A DNA stretch of 26,362 bases from Empedobacter sp036647415 (GCF_036647415.1 NZ_JAVXKG010000039.1:1-26362), one strand, 5' to 3'; counted from the stretch's first letter, positions 13,842 to 22,762 are shown. Numbers and translations: made by a program. The notes: generated from the letters alone by a model not told the origin.

Positions 13842-15791
13842 TTATTTAATTCTCGTCAAATCATCTACGTTATCCTTGTGTACATAAAGTGGAATATGTT
13901 CTACAACGACATCATTCTTTTCTAGACCAAAAGATTTCGGAATATTGAATTCGATTTTCTTTAATAGATAATAAACTTTTAGCGTAAAAAATTCGCGCAT
14001 TGTCAACTTCGTTTCAATAGACGGAAACTTTTCTATTAATACAAATTTCATGTCTGGATCTTGATTATATTTCTTTAGACAAGTCGTAAGATATTTTAAT
14101 CTCAACTCACCATTTTCAGACATGTCATGTATTACTTTTTTGATATATTGTTCTGTTTTTGGTTGAACTCTAAATCCAATATTAAATGTTATTCTATAAA
14201 TTTTTTGATCCACAATTGGTATTATTTTATAGTTTAACGTATACGGCTCATTATCTCTATTTATATTAACAAACCAATAAACATCAGCGCGTTTTGGGCG
14301 TTTTGATAAAATAGATTGAATACTGTATTTCTCTACATTTTTTGGATTTGTAGATTTCGTTAAATAGAATAAAAATGTTGAATATTTGTTGACCGTTTTA
14401 TCCTCACTCAATTCAGTTAATACATTCGCATAGCGCTTTATTTTAACAAATTCTAAGTTTCTCGAATTAAGAATTTTACCATAAAAACTACAATACATAA
14501 TAACGAAGAATAGCCATCCCATTAGTAATGCTAAATATCCACCTTCTGCGAATTTTATAATATTTGCAATAAAAAATGAGGTCTCAATTGATATAAACAC
14601 AGATAAAATTGCAATGATAAATACTTTATTAAACTTGGTGTAATAATTAAGATAATAAGCCAACAGAAATGTTGTCATTAACATGGTGACGGTGATCGCA
14701 AGCCCGTATGCGGCTTCCATGTGCGATGAATCTTTGAAATATAATACGATAAATACACAACCAGCCCATAATAAAAAGTTGATAATAGGAATATAAACTT
14801 GGCTTTTGTGCTCATTTGGCTGAATAATTAATGTTCTTGGCCAGTAACCTAAATTTATCGCTTCATTGATTAAGGTAAAAGATCCTGTAATTAAGGCTTG
14901 TGAAGCAATAATTGCAGCTCCTGTAGCAATACAAATTCCAGGTATTAAGAACCAATCTGGCATCATTTCGTAAAATGGATTTCTACCATCTAACATCGGT
15001 TTATCTTGGTGTAGTAACCAAGCAGCTTGACCTAAATAATTTGTAACCAAACATATTTTTACATAAATCCAGCTAATTCTGATGTTCTTTTTCCCGCAAT
15101 GTCCTAAGTCAGAATACAATGCTTCTGCACCAGTTGTACAAAGAAAAACAGCTCCTAAAATCCAGAATCCATGTGGATAGTTTGTAAGTAAATTATAGGC
15201 GTAATAAGGATTTAAAGCTCTAATAATATCAGGAAATTTAGTAATATATAAAATTCCTAATCCTAATAACATGGTAAACCAAACGACCATAAATGGACCG
15301 AATATTTTTCCAACTTTATTCGTTCCAAATCGTTGAAAGAAAAAGAGGACAGATAAAATGAAGATTACAATCGGTATAGTAGGAATATGTTCTAATCCAT
15401 CTATCATTCGTAAACCCTCTACAGCAGAGGAAACCGATACGGGCGGTGTAATAATTCCATCAGCCAAAAGCGCTGATGCGCCAATAATTGTTGGTAAAAT
15501 AAGATTTTTACCTTTTCTTCTTATTAATGAATACAAAGAGAATATTCCACCTTCGCCATCATTGTCCGCTTTTAGCGTTAACCAAACGTATTTGATTGAG
15601 GTTTGGAAAAATAATGTCCAAAATACGCACGAAACACCTCCGTAAACAATACTTTCTTCTATCGGACGATTTTCTCCAATAATCGCTTTCATTACATATA
15701 ACGGGCTGGTTCCTATGTCGCCATAAATAATCCCAAAGGTGATTAATAGCGAGGCTGCCGTTACTTTATCCATCGAATGTTTTGATTGCAT
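13842..15791 (-). CDS. kup: Kup-family potassium uptake protein
   Basis: 649 aa, near the usual 620-650. A proton-coupled K+ importer of the inner membrane (KUP/HAK/KT family). Signature ITFGIIYGDIGTSPLYV at the N-terminus, acidic loop ADNDGEGGIFSLY, GASALLADGIITPPVSV, and about 12 membrane segments to residue about 440. A cytosolic C-terminal domain of about 200 residues follows (KRPKRADVYWFVNINRDNEPYTL). A second ATG lies at residue 7 (MDKVTAAS); I keep the first. Single gene; no clear promoter box in the 323-nt gap to the divergent marR gene. Confidence 0.95.
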   Translation of the reverse strand: MQSKHSMDKVTAASLLITFGIIYGDIGTSPLYVMKAIIGENRPIEESIVYGGVSCVFWTLFFQTSIKYVWLTLKADNDGEGGIFSLYSLIRRKGKNLILPTIIGASALLADGIITPPVSVSSAVEGLRMIDGLEHIPTIPIVIFILSVLFFFQRFGTNKVGKIFGPFMVVWFTMLLGLGILYITKFPDIIRALNPYYAYNLLTNYPHGFWILGAVFLCTTGAEALYSDLGHCGKKNIRISWIYVKICLVTNYLGQAAWLLHQDKPMLDGRNPFYEMMPDWFLIPGICIATGAAIIASQALITGSFTLINEAINLGYWPRTLIIQPNEHKSQVYIPIINFLLWAGCVFIVLYFKDSSHMEAAYGLAITVTMLMTTFLLAYYLNYYTKFNKVFIIAILSVFISIETSFFIANIIKFAEGGYLALLMGWLFFVIMYCSFYGKILNSRNLEFVKIKRYANVLTELSEDKTVNKYSTFLFYLTKSTNPKNVEKYSIQSILSKRPKRADVYWFVNINRDNEPYTLNYKIIPIVDQKIYRITFNIGFRVQPKTEQYIKKVIHDMSENGELRLKYLTTCLKKYNQDPDMKFVLIEKFPSIETKLTMREFFTLKVYYLLKKIEFNIPKSFGLEKNDVVVEHIPLYVHKDNVDDLTRIK

Positions 15792-16061
15792 ATAGTGTTT
15801 TTAAATTTTCTACGAATGTATGTTGAAGAAAAGAGATTAAACAATCTTATTTATTTATAATATAACCGCTATATAATATTTATTTTCGATTTTATTTTGG
15901 TGTACTTCTACACCATTGATTTTTGCTTAAAAATAAAAATGAATAAAAAACTTTATTATTTATTCATAACGTTATTTTTTTAACAATCATTTGGATATTT
16001 AATTTATTGATAAGTAGTAAATTGAATAAAATTTTATTAAACTAATATTAAATTTTAAACT

Positions 16062-16081
16062 TTATTATGCTTGCATAGTAA
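16062..16081. promoter_or_regulatory. 20-bp palindrome, candidate MarR operator
   Basis: TTATTATGC-TT-GCATAGTAA has nine-base arms with one mismatch. It lies 7 nt upstream of the -7 box and 33 nt before the marR ATG, where a bound dimer would block RNA polymerase. Size and symmetry fit a MarR-family site. Confidence 0.6.
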
Positions 16082-16088
16082 AAAAGAT

Positions 16089-16096
16089 TATATTTG
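16089..16096 (+). promoter_or_regulatory. Bacteroidota -7 box of the beta-oxidation operon
   Basis: TATATTTG fits TAnnTTTG. A TTG at 16071-16073 inside the palindrome could serve as the -33 element, though the 15-nt spacing is short. The ATG follows 18 nt downstream. Confidence 0.6.
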
Positions 16097-16114
16097 TTAT
16101 ACATACACTAAGAC

Positions 16115-16576
16115 ATGTTAAGAGAAGATTTAACGATAGACTATTTATTGCGTTCAACATGGTTATCTGTACAGAAAATGTATAACGAACAAGCAGGATC
16201 GTACGATTCTACAATGGTATATGCATTTACATTATTATCTATAGATCCACGCGGAGGTACGCCAAGTACATCGTTAGGACCAAAGATGGGAATTGAACCG
16301 ACAAGTTTATCTAGAACATTAAAAAACCTAGAAGCAAGAGGTTTCATCGTAAGAAAACCTAATCCAGAAGATGGACGAAGCGTTTTGATTACGTTGACAG
16401 AAGAAGGATTAAGAATGCGTGATATTTCAAAACACTTTGTTTTGCAATTTAACGAAGCAATAAATAAACATATCGAACCAGAGAAAATGCAAATTTTCTT
16501 AGAAGTGATTTATAAAATCAATCAATTAATATCGGACAAAAAAATATTTAAAAACAATTATGAGAAGACACGTTAA
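16115..16576 (+). CDS. MarR-family transcriptional regulator
   Basis: 153 aa. Winged helix: recognition region KMGIEPTSLSRTLKNLEARGFIVRK (residues about 54-78), wing NPEDGRSVLITLTEEG, and flanking helices for dimerisation. It heads the operon and overlaps the next gene by 17 nt (ATG at 16560 inside its coding end), so it is co-expressed with fadN-like. Likely an autorepressor that senses acyl-CoA or fatty acids and controls beta-oxidation; this is inferred from context. The palindrome at 16062-16081 is its candidate site. Confidence 0.9.
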   Translation: MLREDLTIDYLLRSTWLSVQKMYNEQAGSYDSTMVYAFTLLSIDPRGGTPSTSLGPKMGIEPTSLSRTLKNLEARGFIVRKPNPEDGRSVLITLTEEGLRMRDISKHFVLQFNEAINKHIEPEKMQIFLEVIYKINQLISDKKIFKNNYEKTR

Positions 16577-18959
16577 ACACGTTACCGTATTAGGATCAGG
16601 AGTAATGGGTTCTGGTATTGCATGTCATTTTGCAAATATCGGAGTTCAAGTCTTGATGTTAGATATGGTTCCTCGCGAGCTTACACCACAAGAGCAAGCG
16701 AAAGGACTTACTTTAGAAAGTAAAGTTGTTCGTAACAGAACAGCTCAGACTCATTTAGACACTGCGCTAAAAAGCAATCCTTCTCCTATTTACGATAAAG
16801 CATTTGCTTCTCGTATAACGGTAGGGAATTTTGATGATGATTTCGAGAAAATTAAAAACTCGGATTGGGTAATTGAAGTAGTAATAGAACGTTTAGATAT
16901 TAAACAATCAATTTTTGAACGTGTTGACAAATTCCGCAAAGAAGGAACGCTAATCACATCAAATACATCGGGTATTCCAATTCATTTGATGGCAGAAGGT
17001 CGTTCAGAAGATTTTCAAAAACATTTCTGCGGAACACACTTCTTTAATCCTCCGCGCTACCTAAAATTATTCGAAATTATTCCAACTCCAAAAACAGATT
17101 CATCTGTCGTAGAATTTTTTCAAAATTATGCCTCATTATTTTTAGGTAAAACACCAGTTTTATGTAAAGATACACCAGGTTTCATCGGAAACAGAGTAGG
17201 AGTTTACTCGATGGCGAAAGTAATGGAATTGACGCAAGAGTTAGGTTTAACTATCGAAGAAGCTGATACGTTGACAGGTTCTATTCTTGGTCGTCCAAAA
17301 ACAGGAACTTTCAAATTAGGAGATTTAGTAGGTTTGGATACAGCATATAATGTAACAAAAGGTTTACAGCAAAATGCACCAAACGACGAAATGATACAAG
17401 GATTGAAGGATGCAAAATTCTTAGATTTCTTAATCGAAAATAAATTTTTAGGAGATAAATCTAAAAAAGGATTCTATTACAAAGAAATTGACAAAGACGG
17501 AAACACAAATCGTTTTGCCCTTAATCTTGATACATTAGAGTATCGCCCAATGGAACGTGCAAAAGTTGCAGCAGTAGAATTAGCTAAAAATGCAGGATCT
17601 ATGCGTAATAAATTAGGTGTTTTACTGAAAGATTCTGGTAAAGCAGGTGGTCTTATTCGTAAACATTTTGCGTCTTTATTCGCTTATGTTTCACAACGTA
17701 TTCCAGAAATTTCAGATGTACTTTATCCTATTGATGACGCTTTAAGAACTGGTTACGCTTGGAAATATGGACCATTTGAAACATGGGATTTTGTTGGATT
17801 ACAAAACGGAATTCAGTTAGTAGAAGCAGAAGGTTTTGTAGTTGCTGATTGGGTAAAAGAATTAGCTGCAACTGGAGCAGATTCTTTTTATAAAATCGAA
17901 AATGGTAAAAAATTATACTATAACCAAACATCTAAACAGTTTGAATTAATTCCTGGTCAAGATGCATTTATTATTTTAGATAATATTCGCAAAACGACAG
18001 AAATTTGGACAAACAAAGAAGTTTCTATTCAAGATTTAGGTGATGGTATCATTAATATAGAATTCCGTTCTAAAATGAATTCTCTTGGAGGAGGAGTTTT
18101 ACAAGGAATCAATAAAGGTATTGAGATTGCTGAAAAAGATTATCGTGGAGTTGTAATTGGTAACCAAGGAGAAAATTTTTCTGTTGGAGCTAATTTAGCA
18201 ATGATAATGATGATGGCAGCAGAGCAAGATTGGTGGGATTTGAATATGGCAATCAAAATGTTCCAAGACACGATGATGCGTGTTCGTTATTCTGACATAC
18301 CAGTAGTTGTTGCTCCGCATACAATGGCTTTAGGTGGTGGTTGCGAAATGTCTATGCATGCAGATAAAATTGTAGCAGCCGCAGAAACTTACATCGGATT
18401 AGTAGAAGTTGGTGTTGGTGTGATTCCTGGTGGAGGAGGTTCTAAAGAATTTGCTCGTCGTGCTACGGAATTTTCATTAAAAGATGACGTGAAAGTAAAT
18501 CATTTACGTGATAATTTCATGAATATCGCTACAGCTAAAGTTGCAACTTCTGCTTACGAAGCTAAGAATATGGGTATTTTACGTGAGCAAGATATTATTG
18601 TTGTAAACGGAGAACGTCAATTAGCAGAAGCAAAAAAATATGCTATAATTATGGCAGAAGCTGGTTATACTCGTCCAATTCAGCGTAAAGTTGAAGTTTT
18701 AGGAAAAGAAGCAATGGGTATGTTTTATGTAGGTACAGATACGATGGTTGCTGGACGTTTTGCTTCGGATCACGATCGTTTAATTGCGAATAAATTAGGA
18801 TATGTAATGACAGGAGGTAATTTGTCAGAAACATCTTTTGTGTCAGAACAATATTTATTAGATCTTGAGCGTGAAGCTTTCTTATCACTTTGTGGAGAAA
18901 GAAAAACCTTAGAGCGTATTCAGTATATGTTAAAAACAGGAAAACCATTACGTAATTAA
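16560..18959 (+). CDS. fadN: 3-hydroxyacyl-CoA dehydrogenase / enoyl-CoA hydratase (FadN type)
   Basis: 799 aa. Bifunctional beta-oxidation enzyme with the dehydrogenase first and the crotonase domain at the C-terminus, the reverse of E. coli FadB and the same as Bacillus FadN (YusL). Visible: NAD motif GSGVMG (12-17), catalytic His in CGTHFFNPPRYLKLFE (about 160), C-terminal dehydrogenase domain (about 205-440), crotonase fold (about 480-700) with oxyanion loop GENFSVGANLAM and both catalytic glutamates, E596 (GGGCE) and E616 (LVEVG), spaced 20 apart as in true hydratases. It hydrates trans-2-enoyl-CoA and oxidises 3-hydroxyacyl-CoA to 3-ketoacyl-CoA with NAD+. Overlaps marR by 17 nt. Confidence 0.93.
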   Translation: MRRHVKHVTVLGSGVMGSGIACHFANIGVQVLMLDMVPRELTPQEQAKGLTLESKVVRNRTAQTHLDTALKSNPSPIYDKAFASRITVGNFDDDFEKIKNSDWVIEVVIERLDIKQSIFERVDKFRKEGTLITSNTSGIPIHLMAEGRSEDFQKHFCGTHFFNPPRYLKLFEIIPTPKTDSSVVEFFQNYASLFLGKTPVLCKDTPGFIGNRVGVYSMAKVMELTQELGLTIEEADTLTGSILGRPKTGTFKLGDLVGLDTAYNVTKGLQQNAPNDEMIQGLKDAKFLDFLIENKFLGDKSKKGFYYKEIDKDGNTNRFALNLDTLEYRPMERAKVAAVELAKNAGSMRNKLGVLLKDSGKAGGLIRKHFASLFAYVSQRIPEISDVLYPIDDALRTGYAWKYGPFETWDFVGLQNGIQLVEAEGFVVADWVKELAATGADSFYKIENGKKLYYNQTSKQFELIPGQDAFIILDNIRKTTEIWTNKEVSIQDLGDGIINIEFRSKMNSLGGGVLQGINKGIEIAEKDYRGVVIGNQGENFSVGANLAMIMMMAAEQDWWDLNMAIKMFQDTMMRVRYSDIPVVVAPHTMALGGGCEMSMHADKIVAAAETYIGLVEVGVGVIPGGGGSKEFARRATEFSLKDDVKVNHLRDNFMNIATAKVATSAYEAKNMGILREQDIIVVNGERQLAEAKKYAIIMAEAGYTRPIQRKVEVLGKEAMGMFYVGTDTMVAGRFASDHDRLIANKLGYVMTGGNLSETSFVSEQYLLDLEREAFLSLCGERKTLERIQYMLKTGKPLRN

Positions 18960-18961
18960 AA

Positions 18962-18996
18962 TTGTAGTATTGAGATTTTAGATATTAGTATTGAGA
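18962..18996 (-). repeat. Left inverted array of five 7-bp repeats flanking the four-helix-bundle gene
   Basis: Five consecutive heptamers: TTGTAGT, ATTGAGA, TTTTAGA, TATTAGT, ATTGAGA. Their reverse complements follow the TCTAAnA pattern of the right array. The array ends on the A of the ATG at 18996. Confidence 0.75.
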
Positions 18997-19355
18997 TGCA
19001 TAAAGTTGAGGATTTGATAATTTGGAAAAAAGCAATTGAGCTTACAAAGCAAGTTTACTTGATTTGTTTAGAATTACCTCAAGAAGAAAAATTTGGTCTG
19101 AATAGTCAAATTAAGAGAGCTAGTATTTCAATTCCTTCAAATATTGCAGAAGGTGCTGGAAGAAACTCTAATAAAGAATTTGTTCATTTTTTATCTATTG
19201 CAAACGGTTCTTCTTATGAATTAATGACTCAATTAATTTTAGGAGTAGAATTGAAATTATTAAATAAAGAAAAAATAGAGCATATTATTTTATTACTAAA
19301 TGAAATTCAGAAAATGAATTATGTATTTCAACAAAAATTAAAATCTAATATCTAA
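18996..19355 (+). CDS. Four-helix-bundle protein (S23 / 23S rRNA IVS-type family)
   Basis: 119 aa. It begins MHKVEDLIIWKKAIELTKQVY and contains the family signature LNSQIKRASISIPSNIAEGAGRNS and FLSIANGSSYEL. Four amphipathic helices are expected, forming a pentamer as in the solved family members and the related Avd protein of diversity-generating retroelements. The family was first found inside intervening sequences of 23S rRNA genes; a biochemical role is not settled. Here it interrupts the fadN-fadA operon in the same orientation. Five 7-bp repeats flank it on each side in inverted orientation, and its last codons (Ser-Asn-Ile-stop) lie inside the right array. I infer a passenger gene on a small insertion element of about 417 bp (18962-19378). 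Confidence 0.92.
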   Translation: MHKVEDLIIWKKAIELTKQVYLICLELPQEEKFGLNSQIKRASISIPSNIAEGAGRNSNKEFVHFLSIANGSSYELMTQLILGVELKLLNKEKIEHIILLLNEIQKMNYVFQQKLKSNI

Positions 19356-19378
19356 CATCTAGAATCTAACATCTAATT
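19344..19378 (+). repeat. Right inverted array of five 7-bp repeats
   Basis: TCTAATA, TCTAACA, TCTAGAA, TCTAACA, TCTAATT in exact tandem. It overlaps the stop codon of the four-helix-bundle gene and ends 11 nt before the fadA ATG. Confidence 0.8.
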
Positions 19379-19389
19379 TTTTAAAAAAA

Positions 19390-20571
19390 ATGAAACAAGC
19401 ATATATAGTTACAGGATATAGATCAGCTGTAGGTAAAGCACCAAAAGGAACTTTACGTTTTACACGTCCAGACGAATTGGCGGCTACAGTAATCAAACGA
19501 TTAATGCAAGATTATCCAACTTTAGATCCAGCGCGTATCGACGATTTAATTGTTGGTTGTGCAATGCCAGAAGCTGAACAAGGATTGAATATGGCACGTC
19601 TTATCTCGTTGATGGGATTAGATACAGATAAAGTTCCTGGAGTTACAGTAAACCGCTACTGTGCATCAGGTTCGGAAGCAATTGCTTTGGCAGCAGCTAA
19701 AATCCGTACAGGAATGGCAGAATGCATCATAGCAGGTGGTTCAGAATCTATGTCATATATTCCGATGGGAGGTTACAAACCAATTCCAGAAACAGATTTA
19801 GCAAAAGATCATCCAGATTATTATTGGGGAATGGGATTGACGGCTGAAGAGGTAGCGAAGGAATTTAAAGTTTCTCGTGAAGATCAAGATCAGTTTGCGT
19901 TCAACTCGCATCAAAAAGCATTAAAAGCAAATGCTGAAGGTAAATTTACTTCTCAAATTGTTCCAGTTAGTGTTGAATATAATTTTTTAGATGAGAACGA
20001 AAAAGTTCAAACAAAGAAATTTGATTTCAGTGTAGACGAAGGACCGCGTTTAGATACTTCTGTAGAAGGATTAGCAAAATTACGTCCAGTTTTTGCACAA
20101 GGAGGATCTGTTACTGCAGGTAACTCTTCTCAAATGTCTGATGGTGCTGCCTTTGTAATGGTAATGTCTGAGGATATGGTAAAAGAATTAGGACTTGAGC
20201 CAGTTGCTCGTTTAGTTTCGTATGCTACAGTTGGTTTAGCACCACGTATCATGGGAATGGGACCAATGTTTGCTATTCCAAAAGCATTAAAACAAGCAGG
20301 TCTTAAACAAGAAGATATTGAATTATTTGAATTGAATGAAGCATTTGCTTCGCAATCAGTTGCAATTATGAGAGAGTTAAATCTTAATCCAGAAATTGTC
20401 AATGTGAACGGAGGTGCAATTGCATTAGGTCATCCACTTGGATGTTCTGGTACAAAACTTACAGTTCAATTACTACACGAAATGGAAGCAAGAAAAGCAA
20501 AATACGGTATGGTAACAATGTGTGTTGGTACTGGACAAGGAGCTGCTTCAGTTTTTGAATATTTAAAATAA
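19390..20571 (+). CDS. fadA: 3-ketoacyl-CoA thiolase / acetyl-CoA acyltransferase
   Basis: 393 aa, standard for thiolases. Catalytic residues are visible: C91 (NRYCASGSEAI), H348 (ALGHPLGCSG) and C378 (TMCVGTGQGA). It cleaves 3-ketoacyl-CoA with CoA to release acetyl-CoA, the last beta-oxidation step, on the product of the FadN-like enzyme. Third metabolic position in a marR-fadN-fadA-fadE operon, the same gene order as Bacillus yusLKJ. Degradative rather than biosynthetic direction is inferred from the operon. Confidence 0.95.
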   Translation: MKQAYIVTGYRSAVGKAPKGTLRFTRPDELAATVIKRLMQDYPTLDPARIDDLIVGCAMPEAEQGLNMARLISLMGLDTDKVPGVTVNRYCASGSEAIALAAAKIRTGMAECIIAGGSESMSYIPMGGYKPIPETDLAKDHPDYYWGMGLTAEEVAKEFKVSREDQDQFAFNSHQKALKANAEGKFTSQIVPVSVEYNFLDENEKVQTKKFDFSVDEGPRLDTSVEGLAKLRPVFAQGGSVTAGNSSQMSDGAAFVMVMSEDMVKELGLEPVARLVSYATVGLAPRIMGMGPMFAIPKALKQAGLKQEDIELFELNEAFASQSVAIMRELNLNPEIVNVNGGAIALGHPLGCSGTKLTVQLLHEMEARKAKYGMVTMCVGTGQGAASVFEYLK

Positions 20572-20578
20572 AAAAGAT

Positions 20579-20637
20579 TTTGAGATATTAGGAAATTATA
20601 AATCTAATATCTCAATACTAATGTCTAAAATCTAAAC
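20579..20637. repeat. Gene-less copy of the 7-bp repeat element between fadA and fadE
   Basis: Left heptamers TTTGAGA and TATTAGG (20579-20592), a 10-nt middle, then five heptamers TCTAATA, TCTCAAT, ACTAATG, TCTAAAA, TCTAAAC (20603-20637). TTGAGATATTAG (20580-20591) and CTAATATCTCAA (20604-20615) are perfect 12-bp inverted arms. The right part matches the reverse complement of the 18962-18996 array at 25 of 28 positions. Confidence 0.75.
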
Positions 20638-20646
20638 AAAAATATA

Positions 20647-22449
20647 ATGTCTACAAATCCAAATAGATTAATCGGAGGTCAATATTTAGTAAAAGACGCT
20701 TCGTATCAAGATATCTTCACTTTCGAAGATTTATCAGAAGAGCAACAAATGATTATGCAATCTGCAAAAGAATTTATTGACAAAGAGGTTGTTCCTAAAA
20801 AACACCAAATCGAGAAAAAAGATTATGCGTTAATCGAAGAATTAATGCGTAAAATTGGAGAATTAGGTTTATTAGGAATTTCTGTTCCAGAAGAATATGG
20901 TGGAATGGGAATGGGATTTGCAACTACAATGTTAGTTTGTGATTACATTTCTGGAGCTACAGGTTCGTTAGCAACTGCTTTTGGTGCGCACACAGGAATT
21001 GGTACAATGCCTATTACATTATACGGAACAGAAGAGCAAAAACAAAAATATTTACCACAATTAGCTTCAGGAGAATGGTTTGCATCATACTGTTTAACTG
21101 AGCCAGAAGCTGGTTCTGATGCAAATTCAGGAAAAACAAAAGCTGTTTTATCTGAAGATGGAAAAGAATACATCATTTCTGGACAAAAAATGTGGATTAC
21201 AAATGCAGGTTTTGCACATATATTCATTGTTTTTGCACGTATCGAAAATGATAAAAACATCACAGCATTTATCGTAGAAAGAGATAAAGCAGGTGAAGGA
21301 TTTACATTAGGAGAAGAAGAAGATAAATTAGGAATTGTTTCTTCATCAACTCGTCAAGTTTTCTTTAATGAAGTTCGCGTTCCAGTAGAAAATTTATTAG
21401 GAGAAAGAGACGGAGGTTTTAAAATCGCAATGAATGCACTTAATGTTGGTCGTATCAAATTAGGAGCAGCATGTTTAGATGCACAACGTCGTATTTTAGA
21501 TAACGCTTTACAATATGCTTCAGAGCGTAAACAATTCAATACATCAATCAATACATTTGGTGCAATCAAAGAAAAATTAGCTGATATGGCTGTTTCTGCA
21601 TTTACATCAGAATCTGGTGCTTACCGTGCAGCAAAAGATGTACAAGATGCTATTGAAGATAATGTAGCTAAAGGAATGGCGCATAACGAAGCAGAATTAA
21701 AAGGTATCGAAGAATATGCAATCGAAGCTTCTATCTTAAAGGTTTGGATTTCTGATGCAGCACAAAATGCAGCAGATCAAGGAATTCAAATTTATGGAGG
21801 AATGGGATATTCTAAAGAAATGCCAATGGAATCTGCTTGGAGAGATGCTCGTATTTCTAGAATTTATGAAGGTACAAACGAAATTAATACATTATTATGT
21901 GTATCAATGTTAGTAAAACGTGCTTTCAAAGGTAAAGTTGATTTAATGACGCCAGCAATGAATGTTGCAAACGAATTAATGTCAATTCCATCATTTGATA
22001 TTCCAGATTATTCAGAATTATTTGCACAAGAAAAAGAAATCATCGCTAATCTAAAGAAAGCTTTTTTCATGGTAGCTGGTTCTGCTTTACAGAAATTTGG
22101 TGCAGAATTAGAGCAACACCAACAATTGATTATTGCTGCTTCTCATATCATGCAAGAAATTTATATGGTAGAATCTGCCTTATTACGTGCAGATAAAATT
22201 GCAGCAACTAAAGGTGCAGATGCAGCGAAAAATGCAGTAAAATTAGTACAATTACAATTATTCAAATCTGTAGAGATAGTAAAAACAGAAGCAACTCGCG
22301 GAATTATTTCTTTCACAGAAGGAGATGAGCAACGTATGATGTTATCTGGTCTAAGAAGATTTACACGTTACAACGAATATCCAAATGTTGTTAACTTGAA
22401 AACAGAAATTGCAGATTATATTATTGCAGAAAATAAATACACTTTCTAA
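20647..22449 (+). CDS. fadE: Acyl-CoA dehydrogenase (FadE/YusJ-like)
   Basis: 600 aa, matching the long Bacillus FadE type (about 594) rather than the 380-aa short-chain forms. N-terminal helical domain (about 35-150), beta domain with FAD-contact motif CLTEPEAGSDANSG and WITNAG (about 158-190), C-terminal helical domain with QIYGGMGYSKEMPMESAWRDARISRIYEGTNEI (about 382-415). The catalytic base is probably the Glu of YEGTNEI. An extra C-terminal helical domain (about 435-600) resembles that of VLCAD-type enzymes. It introduces the 2,3-double bond into acyl-CoA and passes electrons to ETF. Last gene of the operon; a strong terminator follows. Confidence 0.93.
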   Translation: MSTNPNRLIGGQYLVKDASYQDIFTFEDLSEEQQMIMQSAKEFIDKEVVPKKHQIEKKDYALIEELMRKIGELGLLGISVPEEYGGMGMGFATTMLVCDYISGATGSLATAFGAHTGIGTMPITLYGTEEQKQKYLPQLASGEWFASYCLTEPEAGSDANSGKTKAVLSEDGKEYIISGQKMWITNAGFAHIFIVFARIENDKNITAFIVERDKAGEGFTLGEEEDKLGIVSSSTRQVFFNEVRVPVENLLGERDGGFKIAMNALNVGRIKLGAACLDAQRRILDNALQYASERKQFNTSINTFGAIKEKLADMAVSAFTSESGAYRAAKDVQDAIEDNVAKGMAHNEAELKGIEEYAIEASILKVWISDAAQNAADQGIQIYGGMGYSKEMPMESAWRDARISRIYEGTNEINTLLCVSMLVKRAFKGKVDLMTPAMNVANELMSIPSFDIPDYSELFAQEKEIIANLKKAFFMVAGSALQKFGAELEQHQQLIIAASHIMQEIYMVESALLRADKIAATKGADAAKNAVKLVQLQLFKSVEIVKTEATRGIISFTEGDEQRMMLSGLRRFTRYNEYPNVVNLKTEIADYIIAENKYTF

Positions 22450-22473
22450 GAATAATTTAAAGCATATTTATTC

Positions 22474-22505
22474 AAAGCACTCAAATTTGAGTGCTTTTTT
22501 TATTT
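22474..22505 (+). terminator. Terminator of the beta-oxidation operon
   Basis: AAAGCACTCAAA (22474-22485) and TTTGAGTGCTTT (22486-22497) are perfect arms, followed by more T. Confidence 0.9.
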
Positions 22506-22611
22506 TTAATAGTCTCAAAATTAGTTTGGTACATCATTTGATTATATAAATTTAAGTACTAGTCTTTATGTAAGTTAGTTAAGTTTTCATGGTACTTAAG
22601 TTTTAGTAGAG

Positions 22612-22647
22612 AAAAAAGCCTTAGTTGTTTCCAGCTGAGGTTTTTTT
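22612..22647 (+). terminator. Orphan terminator hairpin, possible end of a small RNA
   Basis: CCTTAG (22619-22624) pairs with CTGAGG (22635-22640), extended by the A-run and T-run on either side and followed by seven T. No ORF of useful length lies between it and the previous terminator (22505). Either a back-up terminator or the 3' end of a short RNA from about 22510-22610; I see no clear promoter. Confidence 0.5.
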
Positions 22648-22762
22648 GTTTTTATTCATTAAAAATAAATGAGTTATGTATTTATTTTGTATTTGAAATT
22701 ATTTTTAAAAGGATTAATCGTGTTAACTTTAAACAAAGATTTAACCCGATAAAATAAAAAAT

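Noticed and set aside
15358..15645. 95-codon plus-strand frame inside kup
   Set aside because: It is a shadow of the Kup coding frame, with no promoter and no family match.
18962..20637. IS element or composite transposon around the S23 gene and fadA
   Set aside because: No transposase and no matching terminal duplications. The inverted heptamer arrays fit a small IVS-type element better.
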